From contig NC_080181.1 of NCBI RefSeq assembly GCF_950295315.1, forward strand, positions 1,244,526 through 1,308,525: a DNA stretch of 64,000 nt, written 5' to 3'. This DNA comes from Erinaceus europaeus (Eukaryota > Chordata > Mammalia > Eulipotyphla > Erinaceidae). Of this stretch, positions 23,423-33,356 are shown in pieces. The translations under genes and the position numbers were made by a program. The number at the start of each line of letters is the position of its first letter. Position 1 is the first letter of the stretch. The notes beneath the pieces were generated by a model that made no database searches, was not told the DNA's origin, and was given only the letters and a program-made list of their open reading frames with translations.

Positions 23423-23857
23423 CACACATGTGTGCGCACTCACGCATGCGTGGGTGTGTGTGTTTTGTGTGTATGTGTGTGCACGTGTGTGTGAGTGTAT
23501 GTGTGTGCGCGTGTGCGTACACTCACATGCTCTTCATGGACTGGGGGTGCTGAGGACCTGCAGTCAGCATGGTGTGGGGGTGCCTCTCTCAGGGCTGCTC
23601 CCTGCACAAGTGGTGTTGAGACTGAGGGGCACTGAGACACACAGGCTCTAGATGCTGCTCCGCCACCCTGAGCCTGAGACAGTGCAGAGGTCTGGGTCAC
23701 TGAGGGGCTGCTGCTCTCCCACTCTGAAAGGAGCACAAGCTGCAGGGAGCGGCTTCTCACCAGCTGTGGGCTCCCAGTGCTGCGCTCACTGGCCCTTGTC
23801 TTCGGGGCCAGTTAACGGCTGTTAACGGTGTGCCTGTCTTCTCCAATGTATTTGCAG
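22453..23857 (+). other. FAT3: FAT3 intron with a TG microsatellite
   Basis: Mostly unique sequence. A (TG)n tract at 23383-23421 grades into TG-rich imperfect repeat to about 23525, giving spurious Cys-Val and His-Thr open frames. A short direct repeat GTTAACGG(C/T)(T/G) lies near 23813-23830. Acceptor ATTTGCAG. Confidence 0.85.
23383..23525. repeat. (TG)n microsatellite and TG-rich tract
   Basis: About 19 perfect TG dinucleotides followed by imperfect TG/CA alternation. Alternating purine-pyrimidine of this length can adopt Z-DNA and is probably polymorphic. Confidence 0.9.
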
Positions 23858-24015
23858 GACACACTTCTCTCAGCTTTGCTGGCAACAGCTACATCAGATA
23901 CCGGCTCTCTGAAGACAGCAGAGAGGAGGAGTTCCGGCTGGCCCTGCGCCTGCGCACCCTGCAGAGCAACGGCATTGTGATGTATGCCAGGGCCAACCCC
24001 TGCATCATTCTGAAG
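23858..24015 (+). CDS. FAT3: FAT3 exon: laminin G domain, first part
   Basis: A 158-nt exon, phase 1 in, phase 0 out (AAG|GTAACC). It encodes [40 protein letters not shown] and [11 protein letters not shown], the first beta strands of the single laminin G domain of FAT3. [12 protein letters not shown] is the typical strand pair of this fold. Confidence 0.95.
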
Positions 24016-25057
24016 GTAACCAGGCAGGCGCCTGCAGGCTCAGCTCCAGTGCCGGGGTCTTGGGGCTCCGAGACCAGCCCAAATGTCTAGGCAGGAGCAG
24101 CTCAGATCTGGGAACCTCCTCTGGTACACTGGCCTCCAGATGGGCTCTTGGTACACAGCTGTCCTTACTCTGGATAGATTCCAGGGCCGGCTCTGAGTGG
24201 CGTGGTGCTCACTCCATCAGCTCTCCCAGCGAGCTCCTCAGATGGCTGCCCCTTCTTCCCAGGGGCTCCACCCAACAAGCTCTGAGCCCAGACTCCTTGT
24301 CCAGGGAGAGCAGAAGGGCTGGGCTCCAGTAGGTTCCTGAAGGGCCAGCACTACAAGTGGCCCAACTCTGAAACCATCCCCAGCCCCAAAACCCTCTGAG
24401 GGCAGCCGGATTGCCTTCTGAGAGGCGGTGTTTGTTCAGCTCAGGGCTCCTAGTGTCTTCATAAAGATAAAAGAATCCTCACAGCTTTAGTGTAGCATTG
24501 GTGTCCTTCAGAGCCAGTGCAACGGGTGGTCCCATATGGCCATCCATTTGACTCGGAAAAGGTGAGGTTTCCCAGGGTTGCACAGCTTGGACTTGTACTC
24601 TGTGAACTTGATCTCCAGGCTCTGCCAGATCTCAGCCTGACCAAGTCAACTTGTGTAATCAGAAATCATGCCTGGGCATCTGTGGACAGGCCTTCCCATG
24701 GGGGGTGGGGCACATTTATGTTCACACTGGGGGTGCTCTCCCCCTTGCTCCCCAGCCTGGTCAGGCACTGTCAGAGAGGGCAGTCTGTCCAGGGGGAGCC
24801 CCAAGGGGAGGGGGTAGGCAGGCCGGCTCTGCCTTCCTGCCCAGGCCTGACCAGGGCAACCCTGGGGCTCCCCAGCCCCCACCCTCTGAGTGTGTGATGC
24901 CCACTTCTGCTCAAGTGAGACAGCCCAGCAATAGGACCCATAAACCCAGCATCTCTCGTCACAGAGGCCATTCACCTGCTCCTGGCTTGGGAGCTTAAAA
25001 CAGTCCCCAGGCAGGAAGGTGAGGGTGGGCGGGTGCTGAGTGAGGCCGTCTTTGCAG
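24016..25057 (+). other. FAT3: FAT3 intron
   Basis: About 1 kb of GC-rich unique sequence with no recognised repeat or RNA. Acceptor GTCTTTGCAG. Confidence 0.85.
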
Positions 25058-25514
25058 ATCGTGGACGGCCGGCTGTGGTTCCAGCTGGACTGCGGCTCAG
25101 GCCCCGGCATCCTGGGCATCTCGGGCCGCACGGTCAGTGACGGGAGCTGGCACTCGGTGTCCCTGGAGCTCAACCGCAACGTCACCAGCCTGTCCCTGGA
25201 TGACAGCTATGTGGAGCGCCGCCGCGCGCCCCTCTACTTCCAGAAGCTGCGCGCCGACAGCGCCGTGTACTTCGGGGCGCTGGTGCAGGCCGAGCCGGGG
25301 GCCACGCGGGCCACGCCGGTGCTCGGCGGCTTCCAGGGCTGCCTTGACGCCGTGCTGCTCAACGGCCACGAGCTGCCACTGCAGAACAAGCGCAGCAGCT
25401 TTGCCGAGGTGGTGGGCCTGACGGAACTCAAGCTGGGCTGTGTGCTGTACCCAGACGCCTGCTCCCAAGGCCCCTGCCAGCATGGGGGCAGCTGCGCCAG
25501 CCTGCCCTCGGGGG
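25058..25514 (+). CDS. FAT3: FAT3 exon: rest of laminin G and start of an EGF domain
   Basis: A 457-nt exon, phase 0 in, phase 1 out (GGGG|GTGAGT). [42 protein letters not shown] and [19 protein letters not shown] complete the laminin G domain, including its C-terminal disulphide pair. [20 protein letters not shown] then opens the next EGF domain. NVT is an N-glycosylation site. Third positions are almost all G or C (for example GTGCTGCTCAACGGCCACG), far richer than expected for a mammalian Fat gene on average. Confidence 0.95.
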
Positions 25515-28500
25515 GTGAGTGCCTGAGGGGTGGGCAGGGGTCGGTGAGCATGGGGGGGGGGGGAGAGGGGCACAGGTGCCAGATCTGCCACCTGCATGTG
25601 AGAGCTGGGCACCAGGGCAGCCCTGCATGGGTGCTGTGGGGCTCTGCCATGATGGGGAGGAGCCCCCAGCACCAGGCTTGTTGTCCTGCCTGTTCCCGGC
25701 CTGGGCTTCAGGGGCCATACATAGCACCACCCTGACTCTCCTGCAGGTGGGGAAAGCTGGCATTGGGTGAGACAGTGCGCCCACTTGTACGCCCACTTGT
25801 ACAGAGACCTTTTCTGTCACCACTCCGGTGAGGACACAACCTTGAAAGTGGGTGCGCTGCATCCTGGGCTTCAGAGCACGAAGACCAGAAGTCCCTGAGC
25901 TCCCGGGGACGTTGCAGTCCTGGGGCGTCCTGGGACCAGCCCCCTCTAGTGCCGAGAGACAGCTGCAGCTAAGTGTGAGGGGACTCAGAAGAGACACTTG
26001 GTTCACAGCCCCATGAAGCAAGGAGTTGGGGTAGCTCAGGGTGCAGGACTTCACCCAGTCATCTCCCCAGGTACATTATGAGGAGGGAAGAAAGAACAAA
26101 AAAATATATATGATGGGAATTCGGTTATCTCGAGGAAGCCACACCACAGAAGGCCGAGGTGCTTCCAGCTTCTGAGCTGGGTCTGTGTGCAGGAGGCCAG
26201 CTCTGGGTGGTTCTCAGCAGAGGTGGGGTTCACAAAGCTGCAGCTCCCCACAGATCATGTAGATGCCGCACACACACCCCCACCTAAGGTCCCCCAGCCC
26301 TACTGGGCTGCCAAGTTAGAGCCCATCTGGTTATGAGACTCTAAGAGAGCATCTCCGCACTGTTTCGACTGGAGCATGTTGCTGCCAGTCAAGGCCAAGT
26401 GCCACGGGGGGGGGGGGGGTGCGGGGGGTGCTGCCTCTGGTTTTAGACTCCTATTTTCTGTTCTCACTGTCTCAACAGTCTTTTTAAATGAAGGGTCATG
26501 GTGCCATAACTCCCAGGTGATGGGCAGTACCTGTACTGCCCCAGGCCCAGAAACCAGCCCTTTACGAGCAGGAAAAACAAGCGTGTTGATGTGAGCTATC
26601 ATGGGCACACAAGGAGCATGTGGCTAAACTGGGCTGAGGGAGAAGCAGCGGCCGTGTAGCTGAGACAGAAGCCTTCCCCGGCGCAGGGCCCTGCTGGTGC
26701 TGCAGCACCCTGAGCTCCACAGAGGGCCACCGGTACAGTCGCCACCGCGGCCCCAACTCGGGAGACAGGAACCCCACTCTCTGGGATTGCCTCAGGCTTC
26801 CTCTTCCAGTGCTGTGCAGCCCTGGCTGAGCGCTGGACAGGTCTGTTCCTGAAACGACGCTGATCCACATCATAGTCTCGCTGGCTTTAACCAGGTTTCA
26901 GCACTGAGGCTTCTGCCACAGACTTTCCACAGGCAGAGCACTCGCTGTCCCCACCCCAGGACCCAAGCTCCCTCTGGAGGTACTCCCATGCCCCTGGGGT
27001 CACACCATTGCTGCGGTCCCACTGGTCCAGCCCCCACCCCCAGTTTGCTCCTAGATGCTCACCAGATCGTCTGAGCAGAGGCTGCGTGGCTCCGAGGTGT
27101 GGGTGTGCAAGGTGTGGGGGTGCCTTAGTTTCTGAGAGAGGAGGAGAGAAGGCCCTCTCTTTGCTGCCCTGATGTGTCCTGTCTGGATGTTGCTGGGTCC
27201 CTGAACCCTACTGCAGGTGCCCGTCCTTGTGCCAGGTGGGAGAGGGGCCGGCGAGCAGAGTCAGAGCTGTGGCTAGTGACCAGTTACACAGAGGGCAGTC
27301 CCTCGGCTGTGAGGGACAGTGTGAAAAGAGCCATGAGATGAGCTCTTTAATAACAGAACGTGTGCCTTCAGGAGCTCCACTACTGCGTGGGCCATCCGCC
27401 TCGGGGAGACAGCCGCTCCCTGCTGAATACTGAGTTAAGACCTTTTGGGTCCTTTGGAAAAACCTCAAGGCAAGAACATTAGTAACAGATGCCAACAGGA
27501 AAACTCGGAGCCCTAAAGCAGTCAAGTTATATGCAGACATGAAAGAACTGCCTGTGCATCCAGGTCCTCAAAGGACACATTAGAGTCCCAGCAGGAATAG
27601 TTAGTGTGAGAGCACAGCCCTCTTCCCTGAGACATTTGCAGCCTCTCACGCTCTAAAGATGTCGTACGGGCTGTGCCTGGGGGAGTGGCCACCACCAACG
27701 GCATCTTGTTGTATCCGTGCCCTCCCTGCCCCAGCACACATGTGGGCGAGCTGGAGTCAGCACCCCTGCAGTGTGCCTGCACGAGAGAACGTGGTGGCTG
27801 CATCTGTCGAGTTGGTCAGCAACACAGAACGGAGCTGGTCTCAGAACCCGACAGTGGCTGTGGTGACAGTGAAGCATCTGTCTGTGTGCTGCCTGTGCTT
27901 ACCACCCTCTCTGTGTGATTTCAGTGTGTCAATTATCTGGTGGTGATGAGGACCGCACCACACCACAGCTTCCCCCCCCCCCATCATGTCTGGGTGCAGC
28001 CTGGGCCTCAGCCAGCTCAGTGGAGGAAGCTGCCTGCAGCCCCAGTAATACAACAGGCAGCCCAAGCCTGCCAGAGGAGGCCACCCCATCCCCCCAGCTG
28101 GGCCCAGGGCTGAGGGGATGCCCCAGGTGAATCCAGTCAGAAAGGGCCAATTCAAGGGCAAAAGGCAGCAGTCACCCTGCTTGCTGGCCTGCAGGGCCCC
28201 CATGCAGCCTGGGAGCTGTTCCTGGAGCAGGGAGCAGAGCGGGTGGGTGTGGGCTGAGCGCCATCTGCAGGCAGTCTGTCTCAGGCAGTGTGTCTGCAAG
28301 GCTCAGCACAGAGGTCAGGCCAAGAAGCAAAGGGGAGGGGATCTGTGGGTTTGTTTCACCTGCATTGCAATGCTAGTAGGGTGGTTGCCTTATTAAAATA
28401 TGGGGGTGGGGAGTGTCTGCTCACTGATGTACATTTGGGTAGGTTACCTTAAGCTTCAGGTTCCCCATTTGTAAAAAAAAAAAAAAAAAAAAATTAGCTG

Positions 28501-30531
28501 AAGTAGCAGTACTTGAAACTTAGGATTTTTGTCAAGAATTAACTGGGATAAAGTGTGGGAAGTTCTTACCACTTTCCAAGCAATTCATCTACTATTATTC
28601 TTGCTTTGTCTTCCTTGTGTTGCTTCTCTCCCAACCCATAAACCAGACATCATTTCTTTCTAATCAGATTTTGAGATTACCCACAAATCCTGTTTGCCCT
28701 TTACATTTATAAAAGTATTAGGATATTCATCTGTGGTCTGTTTGATCATGCTCCTGACCATTTCTTGGGACCTTGCCCCGTTTTTCTTTGTCTTGTGATA
28801 CATGTGGAAGAGCTTGGGGAGAGCTGAGACGTGCTAATGCTGTTATCTCTGATCCAGTGATTATTGGGGTGGCTGCTGTCCAGCCCTCTCCTCAGCAGTT
28901 CCCTGGCCTGTGGCAGGAGCTATGAGCCTCCTCATTCCTGGCAAGTCCCTGTGCCAGGCTTGTAGAAAGAGCCAAGTCTCTGCAAGCTGGACTGAAGTCC
29001 ACAATCCCTGGGTAGTGTGCCTTTGAACAAACACTGATGGAGCTGAGATATGGGCAGGCCTCCTGCTCCTGTCAGGGGAAGACCGGGGGGGCACTCGTCC
29101 AGTGAAGCCCCAGAACACTCCAGCATCCTGGCAGACTTGCTGATATTATAATAATTATTAGTAGCAAAGCCCAGGCCAGGGTAATGAGATCATCTCACTT
29201 TCTGAAAACACCTTCATTCTCAACCACAAGCCTCTGGCACAGAGGCCAACAACAGCTGCAGCAAGTAGAATCTGGGGGGCAGAGCTGCACTCTGCAGAAG
29301 AGGGGCCAGCCAGGAAGCCTCCTGGGAGAGACGGGTAGAAATACAGATTGGGCCAGGAAGAGTTTGCATGGAATTAACAATAAATATGTAGAAAACATGC
29401 CAGCTAAAACAGAGAACAGTTGTCACCCCAGGCAGGCAGTGTGCATGCAGTGCAGCATCCATGCTGTAGCTGAACTGCAAGTGGTGTGTCCTGGTGAGGG
29501 GTGAGCCTGTGGGTGCCAGCTGGGCCTCAGCAGCCCACCATGTGGGGCAGGGCCTGGGGGGCTTGGCAGGTGGCACTCACAGGGCAGTGAGAAAGGTCAT
29601 TTTTGATGGTAGGCCCTCACACATACATGATTTCACTGCTCCAGACCACTCTTCTGTTACTCAGGTAGAGAGACAGACAGAGGGAGAGACACCACAGCAC
29701 TGAGCTTTCTCTGTTGCCATAGCACCTCCTGTGTGGAGCTGGGGTTGGAACACACTTGGCAATGCAGGCAGGCACCCACCTGCTGAGTACATTTCCCAGC
29801 CCTGGTAAACAACCCTGAAAGCTAAGATAAGCTGAAAACAGCCAGCTACCACACAAATAAAGAGACTGCCAGGTCCCTTCTGGGGACAATTAGGTGGCAG
29901 GAACTTCTGGGCAAAGGAGACTCATGGAACCAGCCATCCAACTCTGTGCTCTCTGCTTGTGTAACTTTAAGTGAAGTTCTTTACAGTAACAATTAGGGAG
30001 CACATCCTACCAGTCTCCCTTGCTTTCCTCACACTTGTGAGGGGGGCAGGTGTGGCTGCCTGCTGCCCACAAGTAGGGCTGGGGGAGTAGAAGCATCACC
30101 AGGCCTTTCCCATGATAGAGCAGGAGGGAGGTGTAAGTCACATCCAAGGGGGCAGTGAGGCGGAGCTGGGGTTCCCTTTATCTGTGTGTGCGTCCAGCCA
30201 GACCTCCTGAGAGCCAGCAGCCTATGGTCCCTGCCCTGCCCTCCCCTGCTCACACAGGAATCCTGGGAAGGAGGTGGCAGGCTGGGCTGGGAGGCTGCCC
30301 CCAGGCCTGAGTGGCAGTGCCCCTCCTCCTGGGCTAGGCCCAAATCCATCCCTGCTATCCATGGTGGAGTCCATTCTGGGTTATCCCAACTGATGGGTTG
30401 CAAATGCCGTGACATGTCCTGGCAAGATGTGCCCGAGTTTAGGACAGCCAGCTTGCCGGGTTCTGGGTAGCACTGGCTTTAGGAAGCAAGAACCCACAGC
30501 CCTACCAACACACGTGGTGCTGTCTCCCCAG
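25515..30531 (+). other. FAT3: 5-kb FAT3 intron, mostly unique
   Basis: Contains a G run at 25549-25561, a G run at 26405-26420, a poly-A run at 28474-28493, a C run at 27971-27981 and one diverged minus-orientation SINE (29636-29803). No exon-like conserved frame was found; ORFs of 60-200 codons here are overlapping shadows. AT-richer stretches at 28400-28860 and 29140-29420 contrast with the GC-rich surroundings but carry no recognised element. Acceptor TCTCCCCAG. Confidence 0.75.
29636..29803 (-). mobile_element. Diverged SINE, minus orientation
   Basis: GAGAGACAGACAGAGGGAGA purine block, GTGTGGAGCTGGGGTTGGAA and AATGCAGGCAGGCACCCACC. This reverse structure resembles the second SINE type at 14589. 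Confidence 0.6.
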
Positions 30532-30685
30532 GCTACCAGTGCACCTGCCTCTCCCAGTTCACTGGGAGGAACTGTGAGGCGGAGATCACGGCCTGCTTCC
30601 CAAACCCCTGCCGGAACGGAGGTTCATGTGATGCCATGGGGAACACCTTCCTCTGCAGCTGCAAGGCGGGGCTCACAGGGGTCAC
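30532..30685 (+). CDS. FAT3: FAT3 exon: two EGF domains, end and body
   Basis: A 154-nt exon, phase 1 in, phase 2 out. [14 protein letters not shown] closes the EGF domain begun in the previous exon. [18 protein letters not shown] followed by [12 protein letters not shown] forms the bulk of the next EGF domain, which closes with the first Cys of the following exon. The six-cysteine spacing and the CxC...G..C pattern are standard EGF. Confidence 0.95.
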
Positions 30686-31657
30686 GTGAGTGTCAGGTGG
30701 GGAAGGGGAGGCAGGGGGCAATGTGGAGCACTCAGTGCTCCCAGGTGGGACGCATCATCCCTGGGTACTGGGGTAGGCTGACAGCCACACTTGGCTTTAT
30801 GGGCACCTTGGCCCCAGACCTTCAGTCCATGGCGGGGAAAGCAGCTCCCAGAACCCACTAACTGGACCTTGCTGCCGGCACATAAGGCCTTCCTGAGGAG
30901 CTGAGGCCTACCTGGCCCTGGCCCTGGCCGGCCTTCTCCCCAAGAAACAAGGGGACCAGAGTGCTAGCTGGTTGAAAAGGAAGTACTTTAAGTTCTTAGC
31001 AAAATGTCACTTTCCACCTTCCTGGATCATTTTAGCAGGCATAGATATCTAACCTCAAGCCAGTGATGCTAGAGTCACAGATCAGCTTTATGTATTCAGT
31101 CAAGCAGACCTCCTGAGGGCTTTGCCGACCTCGAATCGCTGGATGCTATTCAGAGTAATAAAGCCACACTTACGTTTTTAAATACTCTGATTCTGACTGA
31201 TTGCCAGCTGACCTGGCCTCAGTCTGTTCAAATTATGAACATTTGCCTACACTCTAAAAGGTGGATTATGAAAAATACAGGCGCTCAAGCCTTGAGCAGA
31301 CTCTAATACAGTTAAACTAAGGAAGGGCCAGACTTTGCTGTTTTCCAGTAATGTGGGGTCCAGGGCCACTTAAGAGAAGTGTGGCAGAAAGGCTCTCTCC
31401 TCTCAGGAATCCAGGCCTAAGGATGTGGTGGGGAGAAGTCCCCCTTGGGGATGGGTTCCCTCCCAATGGGTGCAGGCCCACCCTTCAGGTGCTGCGCCCA
31501 ACCCTGGGTGCAGGGGGAGGGGCCGGGTGCAGGCACAGACACCACGACCCGGTGCAGGCTGGTACCCCGAGGGTGCTGGGCCCCGGGTGGGTACTGGCAC
31601 CCAGTCCCCTCTAGGCGGGGACCTGAGGGCGCTCCCCCCGCCCCCGCCCGCCCGCAG
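30686..31657 (+). other. FAT3: FAT3 intron with an AT-balanced island
   Basis: Donor CAC|GTGAGT. The middle (about 30965-31310) is noticeably less GC-rich and lacks repeats, unlike its flanks; it could be a conserved non-coding element. The last 200 bp are extremely GC-rich and end in CCCGCCCGCCCGCAG, the acceptor. Confidence 0.8.
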
Positions 31658-32274
31658 GTGCGAGGAGGACGTGGACGAGTGCGCGCGCGAGGAGTGCGAG
31701 AACGGCGGCGCGTGCGTGAACCTGTTCGGCTCGTTCGCCTGCAACTGCTCCCGGGGCTTCGTGGGCCCACGCTGCGCGCTGCGCCCGGTGCTGGTGCCCG
31801 ACATCCGCGCGGGCCAGGCCTACGTGGGCAAGGAAGAGCTGGTGGGCATCGCGGCCGTGCTGCTGCTGCTGCTGCTGCTCGTGGCGTTGTTCGCCGCGCT
31901 GCGCCGCCGCGTGTTCCGCAAGCACTACTCCCGCAACGACATCGCGCTGGTGCGGGACCCCGCGGCCGCTGCGCTGCTGCGCAAGACCGGCGGCCCTCTG
32001 CGCCGCCCGCACCGCCCGCCCGGGCCCCCGCAGGTGCCGGTGCGGCCCCTGGCCTACACGCCCTGCTTCCAGAGCGACTCCCGCGGACAGCTGGACAAGC
32101 TGGCCGAGCCTCCCGAGCACCAGGAGCTCAGCACCTTCCACCCCGAGTCCCCGCGCATCCTGACGGCGCGCCGCGGCGTGGTGGTGTGCAGCGTGGCCCC
32201 GCACCTGCCCGTGTCGCCCTGCCGCTCCGACTGCGACTCCCTCCGCAAGAACGGCTGGGACGCAGGCCCCGACG
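31658..32274 (+). CDS. FAT3: FAT3 exon: calcium-binding EGF, transmembrane helix, start of cytoplasmic tail
   Basis: A 617-nt exon, phase 2 in, phase 1 out. It begins with [17 protein letters not shown] and [10 protein letters not shown], a calcium-binding EGF (D-x-D-E-C with a consensus Asn/Phe pattern). Then come a short juxtamembrane stretch (YVGKEEL) and the single helix [20 protein letters not shown], stopped by [11 protein letters not shown]. The remaining 115 or so residues are cytoplasmic and include [38 protein letters not shown] and [12 protein letters not shown], all FAT3 landmarks. The membrane helix contains six consecutive CTG codons plus CTC, a trinucleotide run that appears specific to this lineage. 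LSTFHP fits the WIRS consensus for WAVE-complex binding. Confidence 0.96.
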
Positions 32275-33242
32275 GTGAGTAGGGGCGGGGGCATGGCAGG
32301 GGCCCCGGGGCAGGAACAGGGCGCCCCGGCTGGGCTCCCAGAGGGGAAGGACAGGACACACAGCTGACGGGAGCACTTCAGCCTCTCCCCAGCCCTTCCA
32401 GTTTCACTTTCTACCCTGGGCAAAAATGCCAGGATGCTGGGGTTTTCTGAGAGAGAGGGAGAATGTGTGTCAGTGTGTGCTGGATGTGTGTGCCTGTGTG
32501 TCAGGGTAAGTGTGCAGATGTCTGCATGTGTGGTGTCTGTGTGTGCAAGTGTCCCTGTGCACCCCGTCTGTGCAGATATGCGCGTGTGCATCTGTGAGTG
32601 CACATGTGTGTGTCTGCAGGTTTACATGTCTGCAGCTATGCTTCAGACATGGGCAGAGCACACCTCACACTGAGGCCCTCCTGCACATGGACACTGTAGG
32701 CCCATGAGGGAAGTGCTGCCCCCAGAAGGCACAGCAAGCAGAGCCACTCCCAGCTGTCAGGGCACACTGGCCCTCAGGTACACAGACAGCCCTGCACACA
32801 GGTGGGGTCTGAATGAGCTCTGGGTGTGGGGTCCTCTGGCCACATGGTCTTGGGGGCAAGCAGCTCCCAGAGGTCGTGTGCTGGCAGCCCCATCCCTCCT
32901 GACACAACTTCTCCTAGCAAAGGAAGGCACCCCAAGAAATGAAGTCAGGGCAGGCTGGGGAGAGTGGGAGGTGACTGCTCTCCACAGTGGGGCTGAGGAG
33001 AGTGGGAGGTGACTGCTCTCCATAGTGGAGTTGAGGTGAGAGTGAGAGGTGACAGCTCTATTTCTCCACAGTGGGGCTGAGGAGAGTGGGAGGTGGCTGC
33101 TCTCCACAGTGGGGCTGAGGAGAGTGGGAGGTGACCGCTCTCCACAGTGGGGCTGAGGTGAGAGTGAGAGGTGAGTTTTTCTCCACAGTGGGGCTGAGGA
33201 GAGTGGGAGGTGACTGCTCTCCACTCTCCCCTGGCTGTGCAG
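32275..33242 (+). other. FAT3: FAT3 intron with TG-rich tract and 38-bp tandem repeat
   Basis: Donor GACG|GTGAGT. A TG-rich stretch at about 32462-32640 and the tandem array 32961-33231 (listed separately) fill half of it. The acceptor CTGGCTGTGCAG lies about 12 bp beyond the last array unit. Confidence 0.85.
32961..33231. repeat. 38-bp minisatellite next to an exon, about seven units
   Basis: Unit AGAGTGGGAGGTGACTGCTC followed by TCCACAGTGGGGCTGAGG, 38 bp, with two units expanded to about 46 bp. Each unit carries a CTCCACAG acceptor-like and a GAGGTGA donor-like motif; the one at 33171 (GAG|GTGAGT) is a full consensus 5' splice site. Confidence 0.92.
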
Positions 33243-33356
33243 ATAAGGCGGCAGAGGACCTGGGTGAGGTGACATGCTTTGCAGACAGCAATAAAGGCAG
33301 CAACTCAGAGGTGCAGTCACTCAGCTCTTTCCAGTCTGACTCTGGAGATGACAATG
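33243..33356 (+). CDS. FAT3: FAT3 exon: cytoplasmic tail
   Basis: A 114-nt exon, phase 1 in and out (GTGCAG|ATAAGG and AATG|GTGAGT). It encodes [20 protein letters not shown] and [17 protein letters not shown]. The GEVTCFA and [18 protein letters not shown] block is characteristic of FAT1 and FAT3 tails. LSSFQS matches the WIRS consensus (hydrophobic-x-Ser/Thr-Phe-x-x). The symmetric phase allows skipping without a frameshift. Confidence 0.95.

Noticed and set aside
23126..23760. Cys-Val and His-Thr rich frames
   Set aside because: Translations of the (TG)n microsatellite.
31611..32603. 330-codon minus-strand frame across the transmembrane exon
   Set aside because: Antisense shadow of a very GC-rich exon; stop-poor composition explains its length.
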